Assembly (NCBI GenBank): GCA_947652605.1
Contig: OX393577.1
Span: 25,547,466-25,611,465 of the forward strand
DNA length: 64,000 bases
Source of the DNA: Elmis aenea
Taxonomy: Eukaryota > Arthropoda > Insecta > Coleoptera > Elmidae
Direction: 5' to 3'
Program-made: the position numbers and the translations under genes
The notes under the pieces: generated by a model
Seen by the model: the letters and a program-made list of their open reading frames with translations, nothing else
Databases searched by the model: none
Told to the model about the DNA's origin: nothing
Shown here: piece after piece, positions 33,717 through 45,723 of the stretch
How positions within the stretch are numbered: the stretch's first letter is position 1
How the letters are laid out: each line of letters starts with the position of its first letter

Positions 33717-34854
33717 CAGTGGCGTGCGGTGACTTTTCAACCAGGGGATGCTGTCCAAAAAAACGAAAAATTTACTTTTTAAAAAATTAATTTTATTCTA
33801 CGATCTTTTTTACAAAATTCGTCTATAGCAACATCATACAACCTTTTTTCATTTTTCAAATTTAGCAATAATTTTTTTTCAATTGATATTAAAGCGAGAG
33901 CAGACAGTCTATCGTCATTTTGGCTGCTTCTGGTGAATGTTTTTATTCTTTTCATTGTCGAAAACGATCGTTCAGCCGATGCGCTCGTGGAAGGTATAGT
34001 GCAAATTAATTGTATTCATTTAAATACTTCTGTCAAAACATCTTTTAGCTCATCTTTCACAAATAATTCTTTTATGCAATTTATAGATTTTAAATGAAAG
34101 TCGGGAGTCGAGTACACGTAAACTAATTGACTTTTTAACTTCATAAAATCAAAGTATTTTCCATAAGTTGGCTGAAGTGATTGTAATAGAAAATCCGGAA
34201 AATTCTTTTCATATTCTTTAAATTTTCAATCAAAAATTGCAATTATTATTAACCACAGTTTCATCCATATTATGGGTCGTATTAAATAATAATCAAAATT
34301 TTAAGTAGCGAAACAGTGCACTAAAAATAGAGTTAAGCTTATTTAAATAGAAAAATTTAAAGAAAGTAAACAAAAATCAATTTACAACGGAAATGATTAT
34401 TTTTGTAGCGTGCGGTAATATCAATCGAGTTCGGCTGCCCTACCATATAACAGTTGCCCCACACAGGGGAACCATGAGAGTAATCGCTTCCCGTAGCTGT
34501 TAAGTAAAGCAACGATGCGGGCAATACGCTATGGACTGCATCGCAGTGCGCATGCGCCAAGAACGCAAATTTCGAATCCACAATCAGAATCGCATCCCTC
34601 AGTCGGGCTCACAATCGCTAGCGCTGTATATCGCACGCATTTCGTCAGCCGCTCGCTGGATGTAGATTATATAACGCAAATTTTGGAGCGGGCAAAACAT
34701 CGTATATAATAAATAAAATTATCACATAACAAAAAATAAAATCAAAGCGAAATAAAGCTACACGAAATTCAAATATGATACGGAAAAAAAAATTCTTGAC
34801 GTGAATTTTAGGGGATGCGCCGCATCCAACGCATCCATGGACCGCACGCCGCTG
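33717..34854. mobile_element. hAT element, 1.14 kb, perfect target duplication
   Basis: Ends CAGTGGCGTGCGGTGA and GGACCGCACGCCGCTG; the 8-bp ATATAGAC at 33709-33716 and 34855-34862 is identical. The left half keeps the end of a transposase gene on the minus strand, and the right half (34380-34700) is unusually GC-rich. The middle of the gene is deleted. Confidence 0.95.
33780..34180 (-). pseudogene. hAT transposase C-terminal part
   Basis: The minus strand gives CTIPSTSASAERSFSTMK, then RIKTFTRSSQNDDRLSALAL, then SIEKKLL and a lysine-rich end. This is the complete hAT dimerisation domain in one frame, with the invariant ERSFS and R...RL..LAL..IE residues intact. Upstream, YVYSTPDFHLKSINCIKEL is recognisable near 34080-34115. 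The rest of the gene (BED finger, catalytic residues) is absent because the element is internally deleted, so it cannot encode an active enzyme. The family is the Ac-like or zinc-finger MYM-like hAT type by motif. Confidence 0.85.
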
Positions 34855-34862
34855 ATATAGAC

Positions 34863-35766
34863 TTCTTGTGCTTATATTATTGGTGTGAAAAAAAAATCGA
34901 TGTTCGGAGCTATTCGGTTTTCCGAATTTCGAATGCATATACTCTACCTGTACTGGTATTATATTTTTTTAAGTAGTTTTCTGAACTTATTTATATATAC
35001 ATACATATGTTTTAAATGATTTAACAATCACTTTAAATGATTTAAGTTTTCGTTTGCAGATGTATCTTTTATCTAACAGTTTTTAGGTACTATGATGTTA
35101 TTCAACAGAATCTTCAAACAAACTTCAAAACCGTACTTCAGATTTTATTATATAAGAACGTACAAGGTTGTTTCTGGAACTGTTTGATATATACTTACGT
35201 AATTGGACTAAAAATGTTAAAAAACGTGTATATTTATTTTCTCAACGCATAGCACTACATACTGTAATAATTATAGTAGTGTTAATATTATTAGACTTCA
35301 TGCAGTTTGGTATACTTTAACATAAATTTCACTTACGGTTTTATTTTATTGCGCAATAAATTGTTATTATTAACTATACAACTTGTACTGGTTATCAAAG
35401 TAAACAACGTACTTAAATAGTTATTATGTAAAATAGTAAACATCTACCTACATATGATTGTGCATGTGTACACACATAGCAATATGTTACTGTTATAATC
35501 GTTACCCTACGCATCCTTTCAAATATAAGATATCCATGACACATAAACGACAATTAGTTTCAGCTCCGTAATTAGAGATTGTCGTTGCCGATGCAAGGTT
35601 CATTACCAACCTAAATTACTGCATTACTGTTGTACTCGGAAGTGGATGCGGACATAGTAAAAAAAGCGAAAGAAACTAATTACAAGTGCAGAACATTGTG
35701 CATCTGAACTCAAGTTCTTACTAGTCAGATAATACTGAACCCCACCGAAAAATAACAATAAGATAC
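34863..35766. other. Probable intron, AT-rich
   Basis: No gene or repeat recognised. A GC-richer patch at 35560-35720 follows a TTTCAG but holds stops in all frames. Confidence 0.4.
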
Positions 35767-35784
35767 TACGCAGGGTGTGCCAGA

Positions 35785-37103
35785 TAGAGGGTCATTCCAG
35801 GGAATTCCCGGGAATTTCTTAACATTTTTATTTTCCGGGAATAATTAAAAAAAAAACAAATACACCCATACATCGCTATATGACCGCTCGTTACGAAATC
35901 GGTCTTCGAAATTTCCTAAGATCAAGATAAAACAATATTTTTTTACAAACAATTTCCTACAAACCTATTTAAATATGATACGCATTAGTGTATATGTCGT
36001 AGGCATAATGTGAAATCCGGCATTTTATAAAATGCCTAGGTATTTTATAAAAAGCCGGCAAAACGAGCATCTCGTGTTTTGACTAGGCAAAAATAATAAA
36101 CCTCATACGTTTGTTTTCATACGAAAAAAAAAGCTTTAACCAACCTTTAACCTGACCCTCATTCATTTGGTCAGTAATAGAAGGTCAGGTTAAAGGTTTA
36201 TTAAGTTTTTTTTTATACAAATTATAAAAATGAAGCTAACGGGTTTGTTTTCATTAAAAACAATTATGCCGGCATTTTATTATTTGCCTGGTCAAAATAC
36301 GAGATGCCGGCTTTTTACAAAATGCCCAGGCGTTTTATAAAAAGCCTAATTTTACATTATGCCTACGACATATACATTATATAAGTCAAAAAAGTTTTTC
36401 TGTTGGCATAAATCAAAAAAGCCATAACTCCGCGGTTTACACAACCCCACTATATTTTTACGTGATTTGGGCTTATAGTATCTGGCTGTAGTTCGCAGTT
36501 GTACGTAATTGCAATCCTCCGTAAAAGGCAAAAAAAAATTATTAGTGTGTTATAATTTAAATCAACGTCAGGAAATTGTTTTTAAAATTGTTGGATAGTT
36601 GATTGTAAAGTATAAGTTCATAATCCATTTACAAGTAGGTATTTAACTTCTATAGTGGGCCATCAAATAAATGCATCTTGTTCTGTAGTGACCACCATTT
36701 TTTTTACGTATAGGTAATTATTAAAGTTTTATTTAATCACATAAAATTAAAGTTACAACTTCTTATTGATATTTAACGCCGGACTTGTTTATTAATCAGC
36801 ATGACTACTATTGCATTACTGTTCCAATAATAATTTCAACTAAAAAGTTTAAGTCATACTGAAAATGCTATTTTTTAAACAAATAAATGAAATCTCTTTA
36901 TATTAATTTGACTTTTTGTTGATTATAATTTACTTTGTTTTTTAATTTGTGTATTAAATATATTTTTTTAAATATTTTTTTGCAATTTCCCCACATAATT
37001 TAACTTTTTTAAATTTCCTGGGATTCCCTGGAATCCCGGGAAAATTAATTTAAAATTTCCCGTTTCCCGGGAACAAAAAAAAAACGGGAAAAATCACCCT
37101 CTA
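35785..37103. mobile_element. hAT element, 1.3 kb, near-perfect target duplication
   Basis: Ends TAGAGGGTCATTCC and AATCACCCTCTA, with flanks GTGCCAGA (35777-35784) and GTCCCAGA (37104-37111) matching at 7 of 8. Subterminal CCCGGGAA blocks are mirrored. No transposase frame was recognised, and a MITE sits inside at 35991-36374. Confidence 0.88.
35991..36374. mobile_element. Palindromic MITE (TATATGTCGTAGGCATAATG ends)
   Basis: The ends TATATGTCGTAGGCATAATG and CATTATGCCTACGACATATA are perfect inverted repeats. Both arms carry GCCGGC(A/T)TTTTA and AAAATGCC(T/C)AGG blocks, and the centre is the palindromic core also found alone at 2855-2970. The flanks share only CATTA, so the target duplication is unclear. 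Confidence 0.85.
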
Positions 37104-37601
37104 GTCCCAGATAACATTTCCGGCATGGAGATCTCGCTTATTATAAGATATAGAGGTTTGGTTTGGCTGTTATGGTAACGACATTCATAAACTACAACGA
37201 CCTGATTTATAGCGCTTGTTCAAAACGCAATTTTTTAAATTTTACAACGAATGAAGAAGTAAATGTGTGATACATCAATGAATTCATAAAAAGAGATTAT
37301 ATTTGAATATGTAACTAGCAAAAATTGCACAAATAAAAAAATGGTTGTCATGAAACAAAAACGATAAATTTGTGATTACCATCCGATTTGGCTTAAAAAG
37401 TTGCCACGGTAATATTTTTACACATTTGAAATATTTTATACTCCAAGTCCAAAGGATACAACAATCGTCTTTTCAGGTTTTTCCAAGTTTTTTCGGATAC
37501 TGTTTGATATACGTATTTCCAATTTGCCTTCGGATTATTAATGACCGAATTTAGCAACTTTGCTTAGTTTAAATCTATACTCTAGCTATTATAATAGGTT
37601 G

Positions 37602-37722
37602 TGGCTATTTGCATCTACAGTAGGTACGAATAATTGGCTATTTGCACCTACAGTAGGTACGAATAATTGGCTATTTGCACCTACAGTAGGTACCAATAAT
37701 TGGCTATTTGCACCTACTGTAT
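37602..37722 (+). repeat. 33-bp tandem array, left arm
   Basis: Three full units and a partial one, each TGGCTATTTGCACC followed by the near-palindrome ACCTACAGTAGGT and an ACGAATAAT end. Units differ by single bases only. The same array in inverse orientation is at 38937-39056. Confidence 0.9.
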
Positions 37723-38936
37723 AGGCATATACCGCTTGTAACTAAGGCCTGGTACACCTCCTTTTTTGCTTTAGTTTTAATTGTACATAAATTAACTTTT
37801 AGACATATGATATGTGTAAATAACCGGAATATTTGGACATATGTACACTATTATCTCACTTTCGGTTTCTCCGGAAATTGCCCTAACTTTGTTATTTTAA
37901 ATGGAACACCCTATATATTTACATTTTTAGAAAGAGGAGGCAATTATGATTTTAACTGCACTGGTTTGGTTACTTTTTTATTGTTATTTAGTCATAAGTC
38001 CCTCTACCGTGTAGGACTTTGGTTAATTTAAATAACCTTAAATAATTTTTAAACAATAATTTAGTTTTTTATTAAGTGAGCTGTGACCTGCATACATTGA
38101 ATTTTATTTTGCCAACAAGTGTCCGACAAATATTTTTTGTAAATTTTAATTGCCATTTAGGTTACTTTAATCGGCTTTGAAGATTGCAAATCGGTTTTTT
38201 GACAAATGCAGATGCAGTAGTACATGCACTTATTTAAATAGAGTATTTCATGACGAATTTAACAATACCAATAACTTAAATTTGTGTTGGATTGCTGCTT
38301 CACAGACTTAAAATATTATAAAAACTTGTTAAGATATCCTATTAATCGCAGTACACTGTTACTAAGTGCAACAAAACAAACTATAATTGTAACTAATATA
38401 GTTATTTAATAAAAAAAATTAGTGATAATTTGTTGCAATTATGCACAGTATACTACGACTAATAGAATATCTAAATAAGTTTTTATAATATAAGTCTTTG
38501 AGGCAGGCAGCCTTTCAACACAAATATGGTATGGTATTGGTCAAAAAATAGTCTGCAACCTTCAAAGTCGATTAAAGTAACCTAAATGTTAATTAAAATG
38601 TACGAAAAACCTTTTTCGGGCAAGTGTTGACATAATAAAATTCAATTTATGCAGGTTAACGGTAAATAAATATTTGTCCAAAAATTATTTGAGGTTATTA
38701 AAATTAATCAAAATGATGCAGTTGTATTCAGAGTTGCCTCCTCTTTCTAAAAATATAAAATATACAGGGTATTCCAGTTGAAATAACAAAGTTAGGGTAA
38801 TTTCCGACGAAACCGGAATTGAAATAATAGTGTAAATGTGTTCATATAACACAGTATTTACACATATCATCTGTATAAAAGTTTATTTATGAAAAATTAA
38901 AACTAAAGTAAAAAAGGGGGTGTACCAGAACAGTTA

Positions 38937-39056
38937 CAAGTAGGTGCAAATAGCCAATTATTCGTACCTACAGTAGGTGCAAATAGCCAATTATTCGTAC
39001 CTACTGTAGGTGCAAATAGCCAATTATTCGTACCTACTGTAGGTGCAAATAGCCAC
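38937..39056 (-). repeat. 33-bp tandem array, right arm (inverted)
   Basis: Units read GTAGGTGCAAATAGCCAATT then ATTCGTACCTAC, the reverse complement of the left array. Copy number is about the same and unit divergence is lower than the divergence of the surrounding arms. Confidence 0.9.
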
Positions 39057-39112
39057 AACCATTATAATAAGCGAGATCCTTATGTTTAAACTCGAATTTC
39101 AAACACCCTGTA

Positions 39113-41285
39113 TAACTGATTGTTAAAAAACTGTGTTTTAAGTTTTTACTGGGCCTTTAATTTTCAGCTATTTTTCTACTGAAGAAGCATCAAGAAAATG
39201 TGAAACTATTATAAAACGAAAAAAAAAACTAACTTTATGATTTTTAATTAAACTCGAAACATACATAAATATGACTTTATTTGAAATTAATATATTGCAT
39301 ACTTAGATAGTAATTACAATCTGGACAATTGAACAGAATGTCTTTTTCACGATTCACACATAACTTGTATGATTTATGACATTTTTGTTTAATTTATATT
39401 CGTAATTTTATGATTTCACAAATTAAACATAATTAGTTTTATAACAGTTTCTTCTGCTGTGATTTCTGTATTTTCATGAGCACAAAAAGTTGTCTGACCG
39501 TTAAGAAGTATTTTATGATTTTGAAACGGAACCTAAATAACTCATAGGAGTTTTTCGTTAAAAATAACTTTTTTAGATCGTTTTATGTGGACAGTGATGT
39601 TACATGAAGTCGATTAAATTAAAACAAATTTGTGCAATATTAATATGTTTATTATCGATTAAAAATGTTTTTATCACATTTAATTAAAAAGTATTTAAAA
39701 ACAGCTAAATAAGTTGTTTTAGTGTATGCGATCAATTTCTTCAAATTCTTGAACACTTTTTGGTAAATTATTCATACTCTCATTGATTCACATGCAATTT
39801 AAAAAACCGTTTTGTTTTCTCGAAACCATCATAAGTTTTCTTATATTTTTCAAGGTTTCGTTTTGCAGGTAAATTTTCGCATATTTTAAAGATTAATACA
39901 CATTGAAGCACAAAAGTCTATTTACTTCAAATCAAAATAAGAAAATGAATTAAATTTTATAGTTCGTAATTTAAAATAATGAGTATTTAAAGATATTTTG
40001 CTGATAATCGTTAACTTTAAAAAAAAATTGGTACTTGGAGTTGGAAATCTGCAAACGAAAATAACTTAATTAAAAGAATTATGTCAATGTAAAGTGCATA
40101 GTGAAATAATATACGTTAAAGGCAGTAAAAACAAATCGACATAGTTTAAGTAACTTTAGGTTTTTTTCAAAATAAAACTTCTAAGTGAAACATCAAGTAT
40201 TTTTGTAATTTTTTAATAATGTCTCATTTGATCAACGTGTTTCCTTAACACGGATTATATTTTAAGGTCATGCACGTTACCTCTGCTCAATTACCATCAA
40301 TTAGAAATCGATATAACTACCATAATCTTATTTTTACATTAAGCAGTCTTAATGTGCGTCTTGATTGATTGGTTCAGGTTAGCTTGTAAACGAAAATAAA
40401 GTGAAGGTATAATAAATTTAATGTCTAGTTTAACATATGATACTACATACTACATGGAAATCTTTAGCATTTATTACTTTCATTATTTGTTAATTTGAAA
40501 CTTAGCATCTTAACAGAACGCGTGTTTATTGAATTGATAAGTGATAAGTGGTTTGGCTAGTGTATGAACGGAACTTTATTGATTGTTGATTAGACTATGC
40601 AGTATATCTATGTTGTTTTTTAAATTACAAAAACAAAAGTAACGCCAAGTAATTACAAAAATACACAATATATGGCCAGATAATATACTTTCACAATAAT
40701 AATAGCATAAGACTCATTACAGTTACGAATAATTGTCACAGATTCGTTTTAATGATGATTACATGTAATATATAAATTAAGTCAAGTTTAATTTACCATC
40801 ATAATTATCTTAATCTAGGAGACTATCTCACTGAGGTAATAAAAGTGGTTAATAAACATTTATAAAATGGGCTAAAAAATAAGAATTTATTATGGTAACC
40901 ACAGTAAAATCGAATAGCAAATTTCATATACGATGATCGTTTGAATCATTCTCGACCTGGCATAGAAACAATTGTTAATTAAATTTAAAATGACTCTTGT
41001 TTTTGTCATAATCTGTCTAGTCTACTTCAAATCAAGCGCCATATGTCGGGTCGTTGTTTTTTTAGTGCCTCTCGTATATAACTAAATAAAAACTATTAAT
41101 CACGTACTATTTTACTTACCAACAAAATTATTTATGTTATAATACATATAAGTTTTAACATGTAAGTTACAACATATACAACTTAATTTTTTTTTCTGCG
41201 TCCGTTCCGATCAATTTTTAGGTTGGAAATACATCTTTACTGACCTAGGCCAAAAAGTAACTGGTTGCCATCGTAATAACAACTC
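39113..41285. other. Probable intron, AT-rich
   Basis: Nothing recognisable: no coding frame of note, no long inverted repeat. Confidence 0.45.
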
Positions 41286-41289
41286 TTTA

Positions 41290-42365
41290 CCGGACACGGT
41301 CAACTGGGCGACGGGAACTTAAAAATTTTTACACGCTCATATTAGCACACGAATTTGCAGATTGTGTTGCAATTATTGGTAATACATATACTTACTTACT
41401 TTTGAAGAATTATAGTACCTACCTATACATTAAAATTTGTATAATCACTTAAGAAAGATATTATAAAAAAAATTGTTCCGAAAATGATTTAAAAATGAAA
41501 AGGTATGATAGCACAATATTAAACTAAAGACAAAAAATACAGTTTTGTTTCATTCGTTTATCAAAATTCTTTTGTAATTAACAAACATATTTGCATTAAA
41601 ACAAAAAAGCATATAACGTGCAAAACAACATAAATGTAATTATTTTTGATTCGTAAATTCATGTTATAAGCAATACCTCGTAAATAATCTATTAGCTAGG
41701 AGACAAAATAATATATCGAATAAATGATAAGTCATTTATTAATATTATTTAGTTACTTTTCGGATTATTAACGAGCACCAAATTAAGTTACTTTGTCAAA
41801 TTTAAACCTATATTCTAGCTGTTATAGTAAGCAAGATGCCCATGTTTAAATTTAAATTTTAAACACCCTGTATGTCTAACATATAGGAATATGTTGGTTC
41901 GTTACAAAATAATATTAATAAATGACAACATTTATTTGATCTATTATTTTGTCTCCCAGCTAATAAGGCTATTTACGAGTTATTGCTTATAACACCAATT
42001 AATAAATTAAAAATAGTTGTGTTGTTTTCATTTTATATACTTTTTTGTTTTAATGTAAATATGTTGGTTAATTACAAAATGATATTGATTATAAAAAAAC
42101 TGTATTTTTTGTCTTTATTTTAATACAGTGCTATCATTGTATCATGGTGCTATCATACCTATTCATTTTTAAATTATTTTTGGACCACTTTTTGGACCAT
42201 ATCTTTCTTAAGTGATTTTACAAATTTTGATGTATGATAAATTTCTTAAAAACTAAGTAAGTATATATTTTACCAATATTTACAAAAACAATCCGCAAAA
42301 TCGTCTGCTATCATGAGCGTTCAAAAATTGTTAAGTCCCTGTCGCCCAGTTGACCGTCGCGTCGC
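41290..42365. mobile_element. Palindromic element without CAGGGTG ends
   Basis: GGTCAACTGGGCGACGGG near 41298 mirrors CCCTGTCGCCCAGTTGACC near 42337. Inward pairs include AATCACTTAAGAAAGATAT, AGGTATGATAGCAC, TTACAAAA/TTTTGTAA and AGGAGACAAAATAAT. The GC-rich outer ends are the best conserved part. A solo F4-type end (41760-41870) sits near the centre. No coding frame. Confidence 0.75.
41760..41870 (-). repeat. Solo F4-type foldback end
   Basis: The sequence TCGGATTATTAACGAGCACC...CTAGCTGTTATAGTAAGCAAG...AAACACCCTG then TA matches the 37530-37595 and 39060-39110 parts of the F4 element. Only one end is present. Confidence 0.7.
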
Positions 42366-43760
42366 TCAGTTGTCTATTGTACGTAACATACCCGTAAAGT
42401 GTCTTTACTAGACTCGTATCCTTTCAGGACTCGCCTACGGCTCGTCCAAAAACTGTCTGCTCGTCCAGTAAAGTACCAATTTCCGGTCTTGTTACGTAAA
42501 TAACTATTTTACAAGAATAATATGAGATCGTTGATTTGTTATTCGTAAAATATGAATACTCTTCGTCTTTTTCATAATCTTATACCTTTAAGGTCGTAAA
42601 CAGAAAAAAAAAAACACTGCGGATATCAAATTATGTTTTACACGATTTTGTTCAAGTATTCATTAACAATCATATAAATAAATAACAGTATTAATATTCT
42701 ATAGAATATTGATGAATGAGGTTTAGCAGCCCATTAAAATAATTTTTAAAAATTTTTCGCTTGAATAAGTGGAAATTGCAAAACAGTTATAATTTGTAAC
42801 TTAAGTTTAATAGAAAAGTAAAAAAAAAAACAGTTGAATGAATATAACTATTTGAGAAAATTCGTTTGCAAAATAAAATGTCAGTGTTTTTTGCATTTCA
42901 TAATTGTTGCGTTTTATAAAGTTATTTTCAGGTTGGAAAAGTTTTGAAATAATCACTCATTAATAATCCGATCAGGTTTAAATTATAAATGAAAGTCTTT
43001 TAATGTGGTGAATGTAAATCATTAAAAATTATATGCGTAGATTTATGACAGTTTAATGTCAGGTTGATTGAATTGAAACAATCGATTATGAACCATTGAT
43101 CGATTAGTTTATGGTTGAAGAGCAAAACATTGTTGATCAGATTATCAAGTCATAAAAAAGTGCAATTTCTGTCCACATAAGACAATTTAAATGAAAAAAC
43201 ATTAAATATTGATTTATGTGGCAGCTATTGTATCTACGAATAAAAGTTTCTACGGTAAACAAGTTATCAAGTTACACAAGTGATTGTTTCATATTTTTTT
43301 GTACAATCTACTCAAGATCGCATTTTCTAAACCTGTTTTTTGAATTAGTTTTGTATCTTGTAAGACAGCGAAAACTCAGGTGAAAGCTTCGTTACTTTAA
43401 CAAATTATCATATTTGTTAATTGCTATTCATTTACGTTGCTAAGTATAGTCTAAAAAACTTAAGGAATGCTTTTTATTTGTATTACGTAAAAATGTTTGC
43501 AGTCTCTACATGCAATAATTTGTAGTTAATTCCTGTTAATTAAGATATCCTTATACATCTGCTTGTTACGCACTTAATAGTGCAAAAAAATATAATTGAT
43601 TTTGGTGTTTACATGATACGGTATGAGTTACATGTTATGATGTTAGATTGATTTCCTCTCATAATTTCATTAGAGAAAGTAATGATGAGATTGAGCGATT
43701 ATTACGTATTTCCAGATGTTAATTTATGGGTTTATCATAAAATTGGTAGGCGTGATGTGT
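42366..43760. other. Probable intron, AT-rich
   Basis: No gene or long repeat recognised. A GC-richer stretch near 42415-42490 holds no open frame. Confidence 0.4.
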
Positions 43761-43762
43761 AG

Positions 43763-43790
43763 CTATTCAGTGTTCTGCAACACTGAATAG
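43763..43790. repeat. Perfect 12-bp stem hairpin
   Basis: CTATTCAGTGTT, loop CTGC, AACACTGAATAG: an exact inverted repeat with a four-base loop. It could be a terminator-like or protein-binding structure, or simply a chance palindrome in AT-rich DNA; nothing nearby decides. Confidence 0.8.
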
Positions 43791-44063
43791 TAAAGAATGA
43801 ATTTCTATTATTTTGACTTTTGCGCAATACAAACTGTACTGCATTTTTTTGCATAGATCATTAACGCAGTCGTGCAGAAATCATAAAAAGGATGTGCTGA
43901 TTATATATGGTACAGCAGTGATTTTACACTGTGTGTGTTCAATTATTTTGTTCACGCATTTATGCAGAAGACCTCCAGTACACGCTTTCAGGCACATTTC
44001 CCTGTTGACAATCAGTTTTTATGCTGTTAAAACTTTGTCTAGAAACACAAGTGCATGTTCATA

Positions 44064-44990
44064 AAAATGCTGCAGTAGCATCATTACGTCAAAAAATATA
44101 ACTTTGTTTGTAAAGCCGTTACAGTTTCATATTACATTTTTTTGTTTAGATACTTCATTAAAAATTTAATGACTTTTTGGATTAGATTCGCTTTAATATT
44201 GGCACATTGATGGTCACACATTTTTTTCGACATTAATATTTGCTGCTAAAATTCGATATTTTGTAATTGTTATTGCAAAAAGGCTTTTGTTACCGTATTT
44301 TGTGGACTATAAGATGCACTTTTTCCTTAAAAAAATTGAATTATAATTGGGGTGCTTCTTATGGTCCAAAGGTCAGGGCCAGAGGTGGCCGTTAATGAGA
44401 AAGCCATACGGTATATAAATAAGCTAACGAGAGTGTTAATACATAATTAGTTAATGCCACAATAATCTTTTTAGTTTGTAAGTTAGAATTATACTTTTAT
44501 TTGCGTTTGTAAAGACTAGGTATCGAATTACACAACAATACTATGAATTTCTAATAAATGGTAACTGTCATTTGACATTTAATTAGTTGTTTTTTCATAG
44601 ATAGCTGATAAGCGATTAGTAAAATATGATTTTCTACATTTTAGGAGTTATTTATAAAATGGATATGGCAAAATATATCTCATTAAAAAGAGCAAAAAAG
44701 CACATCTAATCAATGTAATTAAACCCAACTTCACGGACTGTAAGAAAATATTAAATTAGGGGTAATATCTCGAAAATGGCTAGTGATAAAAAAATCTAAA
44801 CTAATAGTAATATTCTACATAAAAAAGTACATTGAGAAAGTACAAACAAATTTGATCTTGATTAGGACAAAACAGTTATGAGAGAAAAAATGAATTCAAC
44901 ATTTTAATTTTTTAAGCTAAAACTTTTGAAGTAGGTAAGAGGAATGTTATACTTTAAAAATAGATTTTAGGTCCTCTCATACTTAGGAGT
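44064..44990. other. AT-rich stretch with a small MITE-like pair
   Basis: At about 44291-44373, CCGTATTTTGTGGACTATAA and the mirrored TGCTTCTTATGGTCCA enclose about 40 bp; this resembles ends of widespread GGACTATAAGACGCAC-type MITEs. Otherwise nothing recognisable. The open frame 43813-44064 just upstream shows no domain. Confidence 0.4.
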
Positions 44991-45070
44991 AATTTATCTA
45001 ATTTAAGTAAACCTGTATCTCTTACAATAAGTGACATCCTTATGCTGGGAATGTAATTCAGGACACCCTG
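44991..45070 (-). repeat. Solo CAGGGTG foldback end
   Basis: Ends ATTCAGGACACCCTG followed by TA. Upstream CTTACAATAAGTGACATCCTTATG resembles the F4 arm (TTATAATAAGCGAGATCC). No mirrored partner was found nearby. Confidence 0.6.
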
Positions 45071-45072
45071 TA

Positions 45073-45723
45073 TTGAAAGTTAAATAAAGAATGTCTTTGC
45101 AGTTTACACGATATGACTTAAAATATACCCGAATTATTTAAGAATTAAAACAATTATTTAATTGTTTTTTAATAAATTAACTAAAAAGAAAAAGTTTTTT
45201 TTTTGTATTTTGTTACATTTATAGCAACTAGGAAAAAATCTGCAGTTACACATATCAACCGAGAATAAACACCAAAAATTATACTGCAAACAATAATAAT
45301 TCTGTCGAATCACGCACCAGTTAAGTAATTTCGTACTATATTCTATTACTACTTAAGCAATTTTAAACAATGAATCAATGACACGAAGAACATGGCTTGT
45401 GTATTTCAAGCGATACTAACTTGTTGATGACAGCACAAAGAAATATTGTTGTTTATGGCACTTGGCACATGCTGAGATTAAACAACAGAAAGCTTTTTTA
45501 TGATATTCAATTGTCAATCACTAAGTCACCTGTGATTTTGGTTTGGAGAGACAGTTGCAGCCGTAACTTTGTCTTAGCACGGCGAGCGAAAATTCACTAC
45601 CTCTTAGTGGCTCTTACAAATACAATGAGCGCCTGAACAAAAAAGCCTATAAAAAAAAACCTGAAATTAAAAGAAGAACAATGTAAATAATAAGAATGTA
45701 AAATACATTGTCGAATCAACTAA
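45073..45723. other. Non-coding stretch with one unassigned frame
   Basis: A plus-strand frame at 45397-45636 (79 codons; contains NIVVYGTWHMLRLNNRKLFY and SPVILVWRDSCSR) is somewhat GC-richer than its surroundings. It has no ATG near its start, no recognised domain and no splice context, so it is not called a gene. Confidence 0.35.

Larger units (their letters stand above)
35771..39110. mobile_element. Foldback element, family F4, with hAT insertion and mirrored arrays
   Basis: Outer ends are CAGGGTGTGCCAGA (continuing after the hAT at 37112) and the mirror ending AAACACCCTG followed by TA. In both arms TCTCGCTTATTATAA starts exactly 26 bases inside the terminal CAGGGTGT, so the pairing is secure although the 26 bases differ. 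Further in, both arms carry three to four 33-bp units and then an inner module with CCGGTTTC...CCGGAAATT and a GGAACACCCTA/TACAGGGTATTCC pair. The left arm has about 440 bp of extra unrelated sequence (37150-37590). Confidence 0.75.

Noticed and set aside
45397..45636. 79-codon plus-strand frame
   Set aside because: No ATG, no domain and no splice context; length is compatible with chance.
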